Source: a virus
Virus record (IMG/VR): IMGVR_UViG_3300008963_000727
Coordinates: 124,001 to 188,000 of that record
DNA: 64,000 bases
Strand: one strand, 5' to 3'
Both the position numbers and the translations under genes were made by a program. Below, piece after piece: positions 15,072 to 22,910 of this stretch (position 1 is its first letter; every line of letters begins with the position of its first letter). The notes under the pieces are model-generated. The model searched no databases and was not told the DNA's origin. It saw only the letters and a program-made list of their open reading frames with translations.

Positions 15072-16261
15072 CAGTTACGGTCATCGGTGCTGGAATAACT
15101 GGTATTACTACAGCATATTATCTTGCACGTTCAGGTTACGATGTTCTTGTGGTTGATCAAGAAAGATATTCGGGAATGGGAACATCATATGCAAATGGTG
15201 GGCAGTTAAGTGCATCAAACTCAGAAGTATGGAATAGTTGGCACAATGTAGCAAAAGGTGCTAAGTGGATGTTTCGAAAAGATGCACCGCTAAAAATCAA
15301 TCCCGCACCGTCACTTCACAAGTATTCTTGGTTTGCAAAATTTTTAAGTCACATTCCAAACAGAAAAGAAAATACACACCATACTTGCGAGATGGCAATT
15401 GAAGCACACGATCTTTACAAAAATATTGCCGAGCGTGAGGGAATTGATTTTGACTGTGTAAAACAAGGCATAATGCACATCTATTCTAATGAGAAAGATT
15501 TACAGAGTGCAAGACTGACTAACAAAATTTATCGGTCGGCTGGGCTTGCTCGTAATGAAATTACCTCAGAAGAAGTATTTTCTATTGAGCCGGAACTACA
15601 AAATTCTAGACGCTCTATTGTCGGTGGATTTTACACAGAAGAAGATTTTACAGGTGATATTCACAAGTTTTGTACAAACCTTGCACGTTGCTTAGAAAGA
15701 CATTATGCCGTTCAATTTGTTCAGGAAACAGTTGACAAGGATTCATTAGAACTATTCCAAAAGCAAGGACCAGTAGTCATTTGTGCTGGCACTGGAAGTC
15801 GTGACATTGCTAAACTTATTGGTGATAACTTGCCAATCTATCCTGTAAAAGGATATTCTATTACTGTTAATGAACCGGGAAATAGTCCATGGACTAGTTT
15901 GCTTGATGATGAAACAAAAATTGTTAGTTCCCGACTGGGCGAGTCTCGCTTCCGTGCCGCTGGTACAGCAGAATTTAATGGATATAACCGCGATATTCTC
16001 CAACATCGTGTCCAGCCATTGGTTGATTGGACAGAAGAGTTATTTCCACAAATGAATACAGAAAGTGTTGTTCCGTGGGCAGGTCTTCGGCCAATGACAC
16101 CGAACATGATGCCTATTGTCAAGCAGAGCAAGAAGAATTCCAATATATGGTATAATACAGGCCACGGGCATTTAGGCTGGACTCTAAGTGCATACACTGC
16201 TATTGACATTGCAAACAAAATACTTCATAATGATGGCAATAAACAACATAAATATATTTAA
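15068..16261 (+). CDS. dadA: D-amino-acid dehydrogenase-like FAD oxidoreductase (397 aa)
   Basis: The start VIGAGITGITTAYYLARSG is an FAD-binding Rossmann motif (GxGxxG, residues 7-12), and GMGTSYANGGQLSASNSEVW is diagnostic of the DadA/DAO family. A typical C-terminal PWAGLRPMTPNMMPIV and GHGHLGWTLS close the FAD site. E. coli DadA has 432 residues; this one is a little short but complete in motifs. The family oxidises D-amino acids to keto acids, passing electrons to the respiratory chain. In a phage it may use cell-wall D-alanine for energy during infection (inference). A GTG start is coupled to the 40-aa gene. Its 3' end contains the tmRNA promoters. Confidence 0.85.
   Translation: MTVTVIGAGITGITTAYYLARSGYDVLVVDQERYSGMGTSYANGGQLSASNSEVWNSWHNVAKGAKWMFRKDAPLKINPAPSLHKYSWFAKFLSHIPNRKENTHHTCEMAIEAHDLYKNIAEREGIDFDCVKQGIMHIYSNEKDLQSARLTNKIYRSAGLARNEITSEEVFSIEPELQNSRRSIVGGFYTEEDFTGDIHKFCTNLARCLERHYAVQFVQETVDKDSLELFQKQGPVVICAGTGSRDIAKLIGDNLPIYPVKGYSITVNEPGNSPWTSLLDDETKIVSSRLGESRFRAAGTAEFNGYNRDILQHRVQPLVDWTEELFPQMNTESVVPWAGLRPMTPNMMPIVKQSKKNSNIWYNTGHGHLGWTLSAYTAIDIANKILHNDGNKQHKYI
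16203..16231 (+). promoter_or_regulatory. Sigma70-like promoter for tmRNA, inside dadA
   Basis: Perfect TTGACA (16203-16208), 17 nt, then CATAAT (16226-16231), within the last 60 nt of the dehydrogenase gene. Expected transcription start near 16238, about 30 nt before the tmRNA structure. Confidence 0.7.
16247..16254 (+). promoter_or_regulatory. T4-late-like octamer CATAAATA before tmRNA
   Basis: CATAAATA lies directly after the sigma70-like promoter and just before the tmRNA. If used, tmRNA would be made both early and late. Confidence 0.45.
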
Positions 16262-16271
16262 TTAAGAATTT

Positions 16272-16545
16272 GATGAAGCGATGGGACGCTGTTGCGGACC
16301 CCGGGGCAGTACCGGGCATCTCCACCAACTATGGGGATGAAACAGTTTCGACGGAGCAGAACGAAGCATCGTGGAGAATCGGCAATGCTGAAGCCGTTAG
16401 GATTGGGGTTACCCGATCGTAGAAGCAAACTAAAATAGTCGCAAATGACGATTTTTATTCTGAGGATTTCGCACTAGCTGCTTAGTCGCTCTGGGTCTGG
16501 CCCACCTGTAAACAGAACGGGCTGATTTTACACTTCGTTCCTATA
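16272..16545 (+). ncRNA. ssrA: Circularly permuted tmRNA (two-piece type)
   Basis: The acceptor piece comes first: a T-arm with loop GGCAGTA between CCCGG/CCGGG (about 16300-16315), then acceptor strand CATCTCC (16317-16323) and ACCA (16324-16327). After only 5 nt the mature 5' end GGGGATG (16333-16339) pairs with CATCTCC over 7 bp, followed by the AAACAGTTTCGACGG D-loop region. The tag frame starts at GCA 16441 after TAGTC and ends at TAG 16483-16485, encoding ANDDFYSEDFALAA, a normal ALAA-type degradation tag. GAACGAAG (16359-16366) can pair with CTTCGTTC (16533-16540). tmRNA rescues stalled ribosomes. This order is the alphaproteobacterial/cyanobacterial permuted form. Outer ends are approximate. 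Confidence 0.93.
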
Positions 16546-16562
16546 TCCTTATAAATATTGTT

Positions 16563-16889
16563 ATGATTGAAATTACCGACAATGCTCGTTCCAAAATAGT
16601 TGAAATTCTCAAAGAAGAAGACAACCCTAATCTCAAGTTAAGAACATTTATTGAGGGTGGTGGGTGTTCTGGATTCCAGTATGGCTTTGCACTTGTAGAA
16701 GACCAAGATGAAGGCGATTGGGAATTTGATCTTAACGAAGAATACAAAGTTGTTGTTGATTTCTTCAGCATGCAATATCTCGAAGGTGCAAGAATAGATT
16801 ATACTGAAGGATTAATGGGCGAGCAATTCGTCATTGATAATCCGAATGCTGAAACTACTTGTGGCTGTGGTTCTAGTTTTGGTGTATAA
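16563..16889 (+). CDS. A-type Fe-S cluster carrier, IscA/ErpA/HesB family (108 aa)
   Basis: The three ligand cysteines are in place: Cys35 (GGGCSGFQYGF) and Cys100 and Cys102 (TTCGCGSSF) at the C-terminus. Length (108) is normal. A-type proteins deliver Fe-S clusters to apo-enzymes; with eight radical SAM proteins in this window the need is obvious, though the link is inference. Homologues are known in marine phages. No Shine-Dalgarno is seen, and a TATAAATA octamer (16550-16557) ends 6 nt before the ATG, so it may be leaderless or be read through from the tmRNA transcript. Confidence 0.9.
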   Translation: MIEITDNARSKIVEILKEEDNPNLKLRTFIEGGGCSGFQYGFALVEDQDEGDWEFDLNEEYKVVVDFFSMQYLEGARIDYTEGLMGEQFVIDNPNAETTCGCGSSFGV

Positions 16890-16896
16890 TTTACTA

Positions 16897-16925
16897 TTGA
16901 CACGCTATCTAAATTAGAATATACT
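16897..16925 (+). promoter_or_regulatory. Strong sigma70-like promoter of the MoxR gene
   Basis: TTGACA (16897-16902), exactly 17 nt, TATACT (16920-16925). AAAGGAAA precedes the ATG at 16956. The best sigma70 match I found in the window. Confidence 0.8.
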
Positions 16926-16955
16926 TCTTCCTGAATTCAAGCAAAGGAAAACAAA

Positions 16956-18047
16956 ATGTCTGATTCTGATACTCGAACAGTAACGCCTTCTGGTATTCGC
17001 AAGGCACTAACAAAGTGTTTCAACATCCAGCGTCCACTGTTCCTGTGGGGGCCTCCCGGCATTGGCAAGTCTGAAATTGTTGCAGATGTTGCAAAAGAGA
17101 TGAGCGGTCTTATGATTGATCTTCGTCTAGGACAAATGGATCCAACTGATATTCGTGGTATTCCCTACTACAACAAGGAAGAGGGTATCATGGATTGGGC
17201 TCCACCTATTGATCTTCCCGATGAAAAGACAGCGGCACAGTACCCTGTTGTTGTGCTATTTCTTGATGAAATGAACTCTGCCCCACCAAGTGTTCAGGCG
17301 GCAGCATATCAGTTGATTCTTAATCGTCGCGTAGGAAAGTATGTGCTTCCTGATAATGTTGTTCTGGTTGCTGCTGGTAACCGCGAGAGTGACAAGGGTG
17401 TTACCTATCGTATGCCCACGCCTCTGGCGAACCGGTTTGTTCATCAGGAAATGCGTGTAGATTTTGCTGACTGGCAAGATTGGGCGGTGAATAATGGAAT
17501 CCATAGTGATGTTGTTGGGTATCTATCATTTGCTAAGCAAGATCTGTATGACTTTGATGCCAAGAGTGCAAGTCGTGCGTTCGCGACTCCACGTTCGTGG
17601 TCATTTGTGTCAGAACTTCTTGAAGATGATGATCTTGATCACGACACGCTGACTGATCTTGTCTCCGGCACGATTGGCGAAGGTCTGGCTATCAAGTTTA
17701 TGGCACATAGAAAGATTTCTAACAAGATGCCGCTGGCTGAAGATATTCTTTCTGGCAAGGTGACTGACCTAGAAGTAAACGAAATCTCTGCTATGTATAG
17801 TTTGGTTATTAACCTTTGCTATGAACTAAAGCAGAATCTTGAAAATGAGATTGATGAAAAGGATTTCCATAAGATGGCGGATTACTTTTTCCGCTATATG
17901 ATGGATAACTTTGAGCCAGAACTGGTTGTTATGGGAGCAAGGGTAGCACTTACTACTTATAACCTTCCACTACAACCAACTAAGTTGAAGAACTTTGAAG
18001 AGTTCCATTCACGCTATGGAAATTATATTGTTCAAGCCAATTCGTAA
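16956..18047 (+). CDS. MoxR-type AAA+ ATPase (363 aa)
   Basis: Walker A GPPGIGKSE lies near residue 32, Walker B VVVLFLDEMNSAPPSVQ near residue 102, and AAGNRESDKG and PLANRF give sensor 1 and the arginine-finger region, typical of MoxR/RavA-family AAA+ ATPases. These work with VWA-domain partners as chaperone-like remodelling or metal-insertion machines. The partner is encoded 505 nt downstream (18553-19788). It has a strong promoter and is followed by a rho-independent terminator, so it is transcribed separately from the partner. The target in phage infection is unknown; such pairs occur in several marine phages. Confidence 0.88.
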   Translation: MSDSDTRTVTPSGIRKALTKCFNIQRPLFLWGPPGIGKSEIVADVAKEMSGLMIDLRLGQMDPTDIRGIPYYNKEEGIMDWAPPIDLPDEKTAAQYPVVVLFLDEMNSAPPSVQAAAYQLILNRRVGKYVLPDNVVLVAAGNRESDKGVTYRMPTPLANRFVHQEMRVDFADWQDWAVNNGIHSDVVGYLSFAKQDLYDFDAKSASRAFATPRSWSFVSELLEDDDLDHDTLTDLVSGTIGEGLAIKFMAHRKISNKMPLAEDILSGKVTDLEVNEISAMYSLVINLCYELKQNLENEIDEKDFHKMADYFFRYMMDNFEPELVVMGARVALTTYNLPLQPTKLKNFEEFHSRYGNYIVQANS

Positions 18048-18068
18048 TTGGTGGTAGTAAAACCCAAT

Positions 18069-18100
18069 ATAAAGGCGGCTGCGGTCGCCTTTATTATTTT
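18069..18100 (+). terminator. Rho-independent terminator after the MoxR gene
   Basis: ATAAAGGCG (18069-18077) pairs perfectly with CGCCTTTAT (18086-18094), 8-nt loop, followed by TATTTT. Placed 22 nt after the stop codon. Confidence 0.85.
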
Positions 18101-18130
18101 AATAAACACCCCCACTGTAAATAGGGTTCA

Positions 18131-18487
18131 ATGAAGTACAAACTGCATTACACTGACCGCAGACACCGATATCATAAATGGTTCTTTTGTTATATCAGTT
18201 TCTCAAAATATATGGGACAAGATGTTGGTCCTCTTAACTTTTGTCAGGCGATAGACTGGTTTACCGAGAAATACGGAACATCATCTGAAGTTCGCCAATG
18301 GCAAGAAATGAGAGACTGGAAGTTTATTACCAAGCGGGTAAATTGGCCTCCTATTAGCGAAAAAGACTCAAACGAGATTAACAAATACGTTAATCCTCAC
18401 TGGTCATGGTCGAATGGCACTGAAGATTTGAGAATATATATTTGTAGTAACAAAGAATTATCATTTTTTCACTTATCTTTTTCATAA
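18131..18487 (+). CDS. Hypothetical protein between MoxR and VWA genes (118 aa)
   Basis: Unrecognised basic, aromatic-rich protein (many Trp, Tyr, His, Lys near the start: KYKLHYTDRRHRYHKWFF). No clear membrane segment or motif. It lies after a terminator and before the promoter of the VWA gene, with no strong ribosome site before its ATG, so it may be weakly expressed. Context suggests, but does not prove, a link with the MoxR/VWA pair. Confidence 0.55.
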   Translation: MKYKLHYTDRRHRYHKWFFCYISFSKYMGQDVGPLNFCQAIDWFTEKYGTSSEVRQWQEMRDWKFITKRVNWPPISEKDSNEINKYVNPHWSWSNGTEDLRIYICSNKELSFFHLSFS

Positions 18488-18493
18488 TATCTC

Positions 18494-18523
18494 TTGATTA
18501 ACAAGTACTAAGTTTGCTATAAT
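18494..18523 (+). promoter_or_regulatory. Sigma70-like promoter of the VWA-metallopeptidase gene
   Basis: TTGATT (18494-18499), 18 nt, perfect TATAAT (18518-18523); AAAGGA precedes the ATG at 18553. Same hexamers and spacing as at 7396-7425. Confidence 0.78.
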
Positions 18524-18552
18524 AGTATCATTCATTCGCAAAGGACATCACA

Positions 18553-19788
18553 ATGACTGAAGAAGTTACTGAAAAGACAGAATTTGATCCCGTTCTTGAT
18601 AGAGAAGTTAGGGAAATGTTGGTGACTGCCCGAGTTGGTCTTCTTCTCAAGGCTAACTTTTTCGGTAATCTAGCCACTAGGCTAAAGTTGGTCAACGCCG
18701 ATAGTTGGTGTCCAACTGCAGCCACTGACGGTCGTAACTTTTATTACAATTCTGAATTTATTAAGAGTTTGCGTCCTGCTGAACGAGAGTTTTTGTTTGG
18801 CCACGAAGTTCTACATTGTGTTTATGATCACTTTGGTCGGCGTGGAGACCGTGATCCACAACTTTGGAACATTGCCAATGATTATTGCGTCAATGCCGAT
18901 CTTAAAAAACATGGCGTGGGAGAATTTATTACCACGGTAGATTGTCTTTATGACACAAAATATATTGGTTGGAGTTCTGAGCAGGTATATGATGACTTGT
19001 TTGATAATGCCGAAAAGATTGAGGTTGATAAGTTACTTGAGAAGATTCTAGATGAACACCTAGATGGTTCTGGCTCTGGCGATGCCGATAATTCTTCTTC
19101 TGATGGTCGACCAACTCTGAGTGAGGAAGAAAAAAAGCAAATCAGAGATGAGATTAAAGAAGCAACATTGGCTGCAGCACAGGGATCTGACCCGGGATCA
19201 CTTCCGAAGGGTGTGCGTCGTATGGTTCAAGATCTTATTGAGCCTCAACTTGATTGGCGAGAACTACTGCAGGTTACTATGCAGTCTAAAATTAAAGATG
19301 ATTACACTTGGAACCGTCCGAGTCGACGTTCATGGCATATTGAGGCAGTCCTTCCCGGTCATAATGATGCAGAAACAGTAGATATCGCAATTGCACTTGA
19401 TTTGTCAGGTTCTATTCGTGAATCTCAGATTCGTGATTTCCTAAGCGAGGTTCAAGGTATTACTGAGACCTTTGTGTCCTTTAATCTTCACGTTTTTAGT
19501 TTTGATACAGAAGTATATAATTATCACGTTTTCAATTCTGAAAACTTAGATTCAATCGCTGAATACGAATGTATTGGTGGTGGGGGTACTGCATTTAGTT
19601 GCATCTTTAACTTTCTTAAAGATGAACAAATTGAACCAGAGCAACTTGTGGTATTCACTGACGGGTTTGTTCATGATTGGGGTGACCCTGATTATTGTGA
19701 TACACTTTTTATACTACATAGTTCTGTAGACAGAGCCGAAACTCCATATGGAACTGCTGTAAAATATACACCAAAAGATAATTCATAA
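18553..19788 (+). CDS. VWA-like metallopeptidase (DUF2201-type), partner of MoxR (411 aa)
   Basis: The N-terminal part carries HEVLH (His84 region, FGHEVLHCVYDHFGRR), an HExxH zinc motif, followed by NIANDYCVNADL. After an acidic linker (about residues 160-200) the C-terminal half is a VWA-like domain with a MIDAS-style DLSGSIRES near residue 282 and GGGGTAFSC later. This domain order is that of the putative metallopeptidase/VWA family found next to MoxR ATPases. Expected role: substrate-binding arm of an ATPase machine, possibly proteolytic. It has its own promoter. Confidence 0.85.
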   Translation: MTEEVTEKTEFDPVLDREVREMLVTARVGLLLKANFFGNLATRLKLVNADSWCPTAATDGRNFYYNSEFIKSLRPAEREFLFGHEVLHCVYDHFGRRGDRDPQLWNIANDYCVNADLKKHGVGEFITTVDCLYDTKYIGWSSEQVYDDLFDNAEKIEVDKLLEKILDEHLDGSGSGDADNSSSDGRPTLSEEEKKQIRDEIKEATLAAAQGSDPGSLPKGVRRMVQDLIEPQLDWRELLQVTMQSKIKDDYTWNRPSRRSWHIEAVLPGHNDAETVDIAIALDLSGSIRESQIRDFLSEVQGITETFVSFNLHVFSFDTEVYNYHVFNSENLDSIAEYECIGGGGTAFSCIFNFLKDEQIEPEQLVVFTDGFVHDWGDPDYCDTLFILHSSVDRAETPYGTAVKYTPKDNS

Positions 19789-19805
19789 TTTTTATTATAT
19801 ACGGA

Positions 19806-19811
19806 TATAAT
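19806..19811 (+). promoter_or_regulatory. Possible -10 element
   Basis: Perfect TATAAT 24 nt before the ATG at 19830, but only a poor -35 (TTCATA at 19783-19788, 17-nt spacing). Weak candidate. Confidence 0.35.
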
Positions 19812-19829
19812 GTTGGTAAATAATAGACC

Positions 19830-20039
19830 ATGAATGAAGAAACATTAACAATTAACGATTTGTTACAAATACAGAAAATCATAGATGTTGCTGTACAACG
19901 TGGGGCATTTAAAGCCGACGAAAGCCGTATTGTAGGAGAAACCTACGAAAAGATCGCCGCTTTCTTAAATTCTTTAGATGCTACAGATAATACAACAACT
20001 GATTCTGAACCAACCGAGGAGAATTCTCAAAATGATTAA
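19830..20039 (+). CDS. Conserved small phage protein (69 aa)
   Basis: A helical N-terminal half (LTINDLLQIQKIIDVAVQRG, RIVGETYEKIAAFL) and an acidic Thr-rich tail. Similar small proteins occur in marine T4-like phages; function unknown. Its stop overlaps the next ATG by 8 nt, so the two genes are co-translated. Confidence 0.7.
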   Translation: MNEETLTINDLLQIQKIIDVAVQRGAFKADESRIVGETYEKIAAFLNSLDATDNTTTDSEPTEENSQND

Positions 20040-20688
20040 GCACGTAGGCAAAAACGGCGACCGCAAGGTTGCTGTTGTATTCAAACAGGTTCCTGATGAG
20101 GAACATATGGCACTGGTAGTTTTCCCTGACCTTTTGCCGGGTGAGTGGGATTCTGCTATTATGAAAGCAATTGAAAGCCCCGAAGGACAAGCAGCAGACG
20201 ATCTTGGGGATGTGTTGCATAGGAACCTTCTCCCAAACGGTAATCCTATCCTAGAATCTTTGCACAAAGAAGGCATGATTAAAAAGGTACAAACCAGTCA
20301 GATTATAATGACACCAAAGCCGGGTTCTACTATTCGTCTTGATGAGTTAAACACTATTCTGAACGAAATGAAGCAGGGTGAAGACGCGGTTAAGAGGCTT
20401 TCTGATCTTGACGAAAATGCTGGGATGGTTGATCCTCGTGCATCACAAGTACAAGAAGCAGCACAAGGTGCACAGAATGTTCTTGATGATACAAAACTAG
20501 CACAAGATTTTGAGCAACAGGCTGCACGAATGAAGTCAGAAGCAGAGTCTCTAATGGCAGAGAGTGAGCGACTTCTTAAAGAGGCTGCAGAACTCAAGGG
20601 TGAGCCAGAGCCAAAGAAACCTGCTAAGCGTGGTCGTAAGCCAAAGTCAGAAACCAAGACACAAACCACAAAAACAACTTCTTCATAA
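20032..20688 (+). CDS. Hypothetical protein with coiled coil and basic tail (218 aa)
   Basis: The globular N-terminal part (residues 1-110) begins MIKHVGKNGDRKVAVVFKQV and contains an IIMTPKPGSTIRLDELN segment. Residues 150-195 form an Ala/Glu-rich coiled coil (FEQQAARMKSEAESLMAESE), followed by a Lys/Pro/Arg/Thr tail that may bind DNA. I start at 20032, where GAGGAG lies about 10 nt upstream; a longer in-frame reading from 19978 is not supported. Related proteins are probably found in marine phages, without known function. Confidence 0.7.
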   Translation: MIKHVGKNGDRKVAVVFKQVPDEEHMALVVFPDLLPGEWDSAIMKAIESPEGQAADDLGDVLHRNLLPNGNPILESLHKEGMIKKVQTSQIIMTPKPGSTIRLDELNTILNEMKQGEDAVKRLSDLDENAGMVDPRASQVQEAAQGAQNVLDDTKLAQDFEQQAARMKSEAESLMAESERLLKEAAELKGEPEPKKPAKRGRKPKSETKTQTTKTTSS

Positions 20689-20691
20689 ATT

Positions 20692-20997
20692 ATGAATCCA
20701 ACCGAAAAGGGCTTTGTAGAACGTTGGTCTGATATAATAAATTCGGTAGATAAGACAATGATACCAATTGAATATGTGAAACGTGTCACAGTTAATGTTG
20801 ACGACGAAAACCACAAAACAATTGATATTGATAAAATGAAGAAACAAGGATTGTCTTCAGATACTATTGAGTCAATCTTCTATGAAACTGTAGCAACAAT
20901 CGGGGGCAGTGCTGATGACATGGATTTCTATGTTGATATTGATGCTGTTGCCCGAATTGTTCAAGCAGAGACCAACAAACTTTTAAAACTAGACTAA
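20692..20997 (+). CDS. Hypothetical protein, 101 aa
   Basis: Acidic soluble protein, unrecognised. It starts 3 nt after the previous stop without a clear ribosome site of its own, so coupling is likely. Segments of note: IDKMKKQGLSSDTIESIF and DDMDFYVDIDAVARIV. Confidence 0.65.
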   Translation: MNPTEKGFVERWSDIINSVDKTMIPIEYVKRVTVNVDDENHKTIDIDKMKKQGLSSDTIESIFYETVATIGGSADDMDFYVDIDAVARIVQAETNKLLKLD

Positions 20998-21030
20998 TAA
21001 ACTCAATGACTATAGGAGAAACAAATCATC

Positions 21031-21279
21031 ATGAGTTATGATCCCGGGAAAACATCTAAACTGCTAGATATGATTGAAGGAACTGCGACGGAGTGGATGG
21101 AAAATCAAGTTACAGAATTTTATTCAGTTGAAGACACTGATGAATTGTCAAAAGAACAAATTTTAGAAATTTTTGAATATAAAGAAAGTGATGATTGTGA
21201 TCCAATTGTTGGTCTTGCTTTAGGAAATATCCTTAATTCTTGGGAAATGGAAAATGATCAAGAGATAGATCCTCTATGA
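21031..21279 (+). CDS. Hypothetical acidic protein, 82 aa
   Basis: Very acidic, helical, no known domain. TAGGAGAAAC precedes the ATG. The stop overlaps the thyX start by 4 nt (ATGA), tying it to thymidylate synthesis by position only. Confidence 0.65.
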   Translation: MSYDPGKTSKLLDMIEGTATEWMENQVTEFYSVEDTDELSKEQILEIFEYKESDDCDPIVGLALGNILNSWEMENDQEIDPL

Positions 21280-21956
21280 ACGTAAAATTAATATCATATT
21301 CACAACCGTCACAAGAATTAATTGATCAAGATCTTGATGATGTGCAAGACCTTATTGCATACTGTGCACGGGTAAGTAACCCAAATAATCAATATAATAC
21401 AGAAACATCAACAAAACTGCTAAACTTCTTGGCTAAACATGCTCATTGGAGTCCTTTTGAAATGGTTTCTGCATGTTTAGAGATTGAAACAACTCGTGAT
21501 ATTGCTCGTCAAATTTTGCGTCATCGTAGTTTTTCTTTTCAGGAATGGTCCCAAAGGTATGCAAATCCTACCAAAGATTTAGAATTTGTTATTAGAGAGG
21601 CACGTCTGCAAGATAATAAGAATCGTCAAAACTCAATAGAACTTGATGACACTACTTCCAATAAAGTGCTTCAAGAAATGTGGAATGAAAAACAGGCAAA
21701 TGTCATCCAGACTGCTAGGGAAGCATATGAATGGGCAATTGAAAACGGTATTGCTAAAGAACAAGCACGGGCAGTTCTACCAGAAGGAAACATTATGTCA
21801 AGAATGTACATGAATGGCACTATTCGTTCTTGGATCCACTACATACAATTAAGATCTGGCAATGGTACGCAAAAAGAACACGCTGAGATTGCAAAAATCT
21901 GTGCAGAAGTAATCGCAAAGATTTTTCCTCTGAGTGAAGAGTATGTTTCTGAATAA
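21276..21956 (+). CDS. thyX: FAD-dependent thymidylate synthase ThyX (226 aa)
   Basis: The ThyX signature RHRxxSxxxxSxR is exact: RHRSFSFQEWSQRY near residue 82. LAKHAHWSPFEM before it and MNGTIRSWIHYIQLR later are also typical. ThyX makes dTMP from dUMP using CH2-THF as carbon source and FAD/NADPH as reductant, leaving THF. Length is normal. It is common in marine phages. With the deaminase (dUMP supply), MazG-like enzyme and MTHFR-like protein it forms the nucleotide/folate set of this window. Coupled to the preceding gene, and 3 nt before the epimerase. Confidence 0.95.
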   Translation: MNVKLISYSQPSQELIDQDLDDVQDLIAYCARVSNPNNQYNTETSTKLLNFLAKHAHWSPFEMVSACLEIETTRDIARQILRHRSFSFQEWSQRYANPTKDLEFVIREARLQDNKNRQNSIELDDTTSNKVLQEMWNEKQANVIQTAREAYEWAIENGIAKEQARAVLPEGNIMSRMYMNGTIRSWIHYIQLRSGNGTQKEHAEIAKICAEVIAKIFPLSEEYVSE

Positions 21957-21959
21957 AAA

Positions 21960-22901
21960 ATGAAAATAATGGTAACTGGTGGCCTAGGTTTTATAGGCCA
22001 CCATCTTGTTCAACACTTGTGCCACCTAGGCCATCAAGTATCAATAATTGACAATGTCACTGATTATGGTTCGGTCAACTCTGCAGAAGTTGGGCGATTA
22101 GTTTCTAGTAGGCTAAAAACAATCCCAAAAAGCGTAATTATTTACCGAGCCGATATAAATGATTATGCCGACTTCCAATCTATCTTTAATGTCAACTCCT
22201 ATGATGTGGTTATACATCTAGCCAGTTTTCCACGTCAAAAAACTGTTTCCAAAAACCCAGCACTTGCTGCAAGAACCATGATTGAAGGTAATATAAACTT
22301 ATTACAAGCATGTAGCAACGTTGGCAAATTTATATTTGTTAGTTCTAGTATGGTGTATGGCGATTTTTCTGGTTCAGTTACCGAGGATTCTCCGTGCAAT
22401 CCAAAAGGTCAATATGGCATACTTAAACTTGCAGGTGAAAATTTAGTTAAAGATTGGTCATCTAAGATGTCAGTGCCATACACGATAATTCGCCCAAGTG
22501 CTGTATATGGGTCAAATGATATTAGCGACCGGATAGTTCCAAAGTTTTTGTCTGCGGCAAACGATAACAAAACACTTACTGTAAATGGCAAAGATGAATC
22601 TATAGACTTTACATACATAAGTGATTTAGTGTCTGGAATTGCACTAACAACAGAAAAGAAAGAATCAGAGAATCAAACTTTCAACATGACCCGTGGTTCT
22701 GCACGGACTATATATGATGCTGCACAAATTGCCACTGCTATCGCTGGTGGTGGTGAAATCAAAATGAACAACCCAGATAACTCTTATCCAAGTCGCGGAA
22801 CGTTAGATATTAACAAAGCCAAGTCTTTACTTGGTTATAATCCAACAGTTGATATAGAAATTGGGTTAGAAAAAACTTATGACTATTTAATCAATCAATA
22901 A
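21960..22901 (+). CDS. NAD-dependent sugar epimerase/dehydratase, extended SDR (313 aa)
   Basis: N-terminal TGGLGFIGHHL (GxxGxxG, residues 7-13) binds NAD; VSSSMVYGDF and the YGILK motif (YxxxK near residue 151) give the catalytic residues. Length fits the UDP-glucose 4-epimerase/dehydratase group. It differs from the galE-type gene at the left edge. Just before the full-length DegT aminotransferase, it probably prepares a nucleotide sugar that is then aminated. Confidence 0.88.
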   Translation: MKIMVTGGLGFIGHHLVQHLCHLGHQVSIIDNVTDYGSVNSAEVGRLVSSRLKTIPKSVIIYRADINDYADFQSIFNVNSYDVVIHLASFPRQKTVSKNPALAARTMIEGNINLLQACSNVGKFIFVSSSMVYGDFSGSVTEDSPCNPKGQYGILKLAGENLVKDWSSKMSVPYTIIRPSAVYGSNDISDRIVPKFLSAANDNKTLTVNGKDESIDFTYISDLVSGIALTTEKKESENQTFNMTRGSARTIYDAAQIATAIAGGGEIKMNNPDNSYPSRGTLDINKAKSLLGYNPTVDIEIGLEKTYDYLINQ

Positions 22902-22910
22902 TTATTTTAA

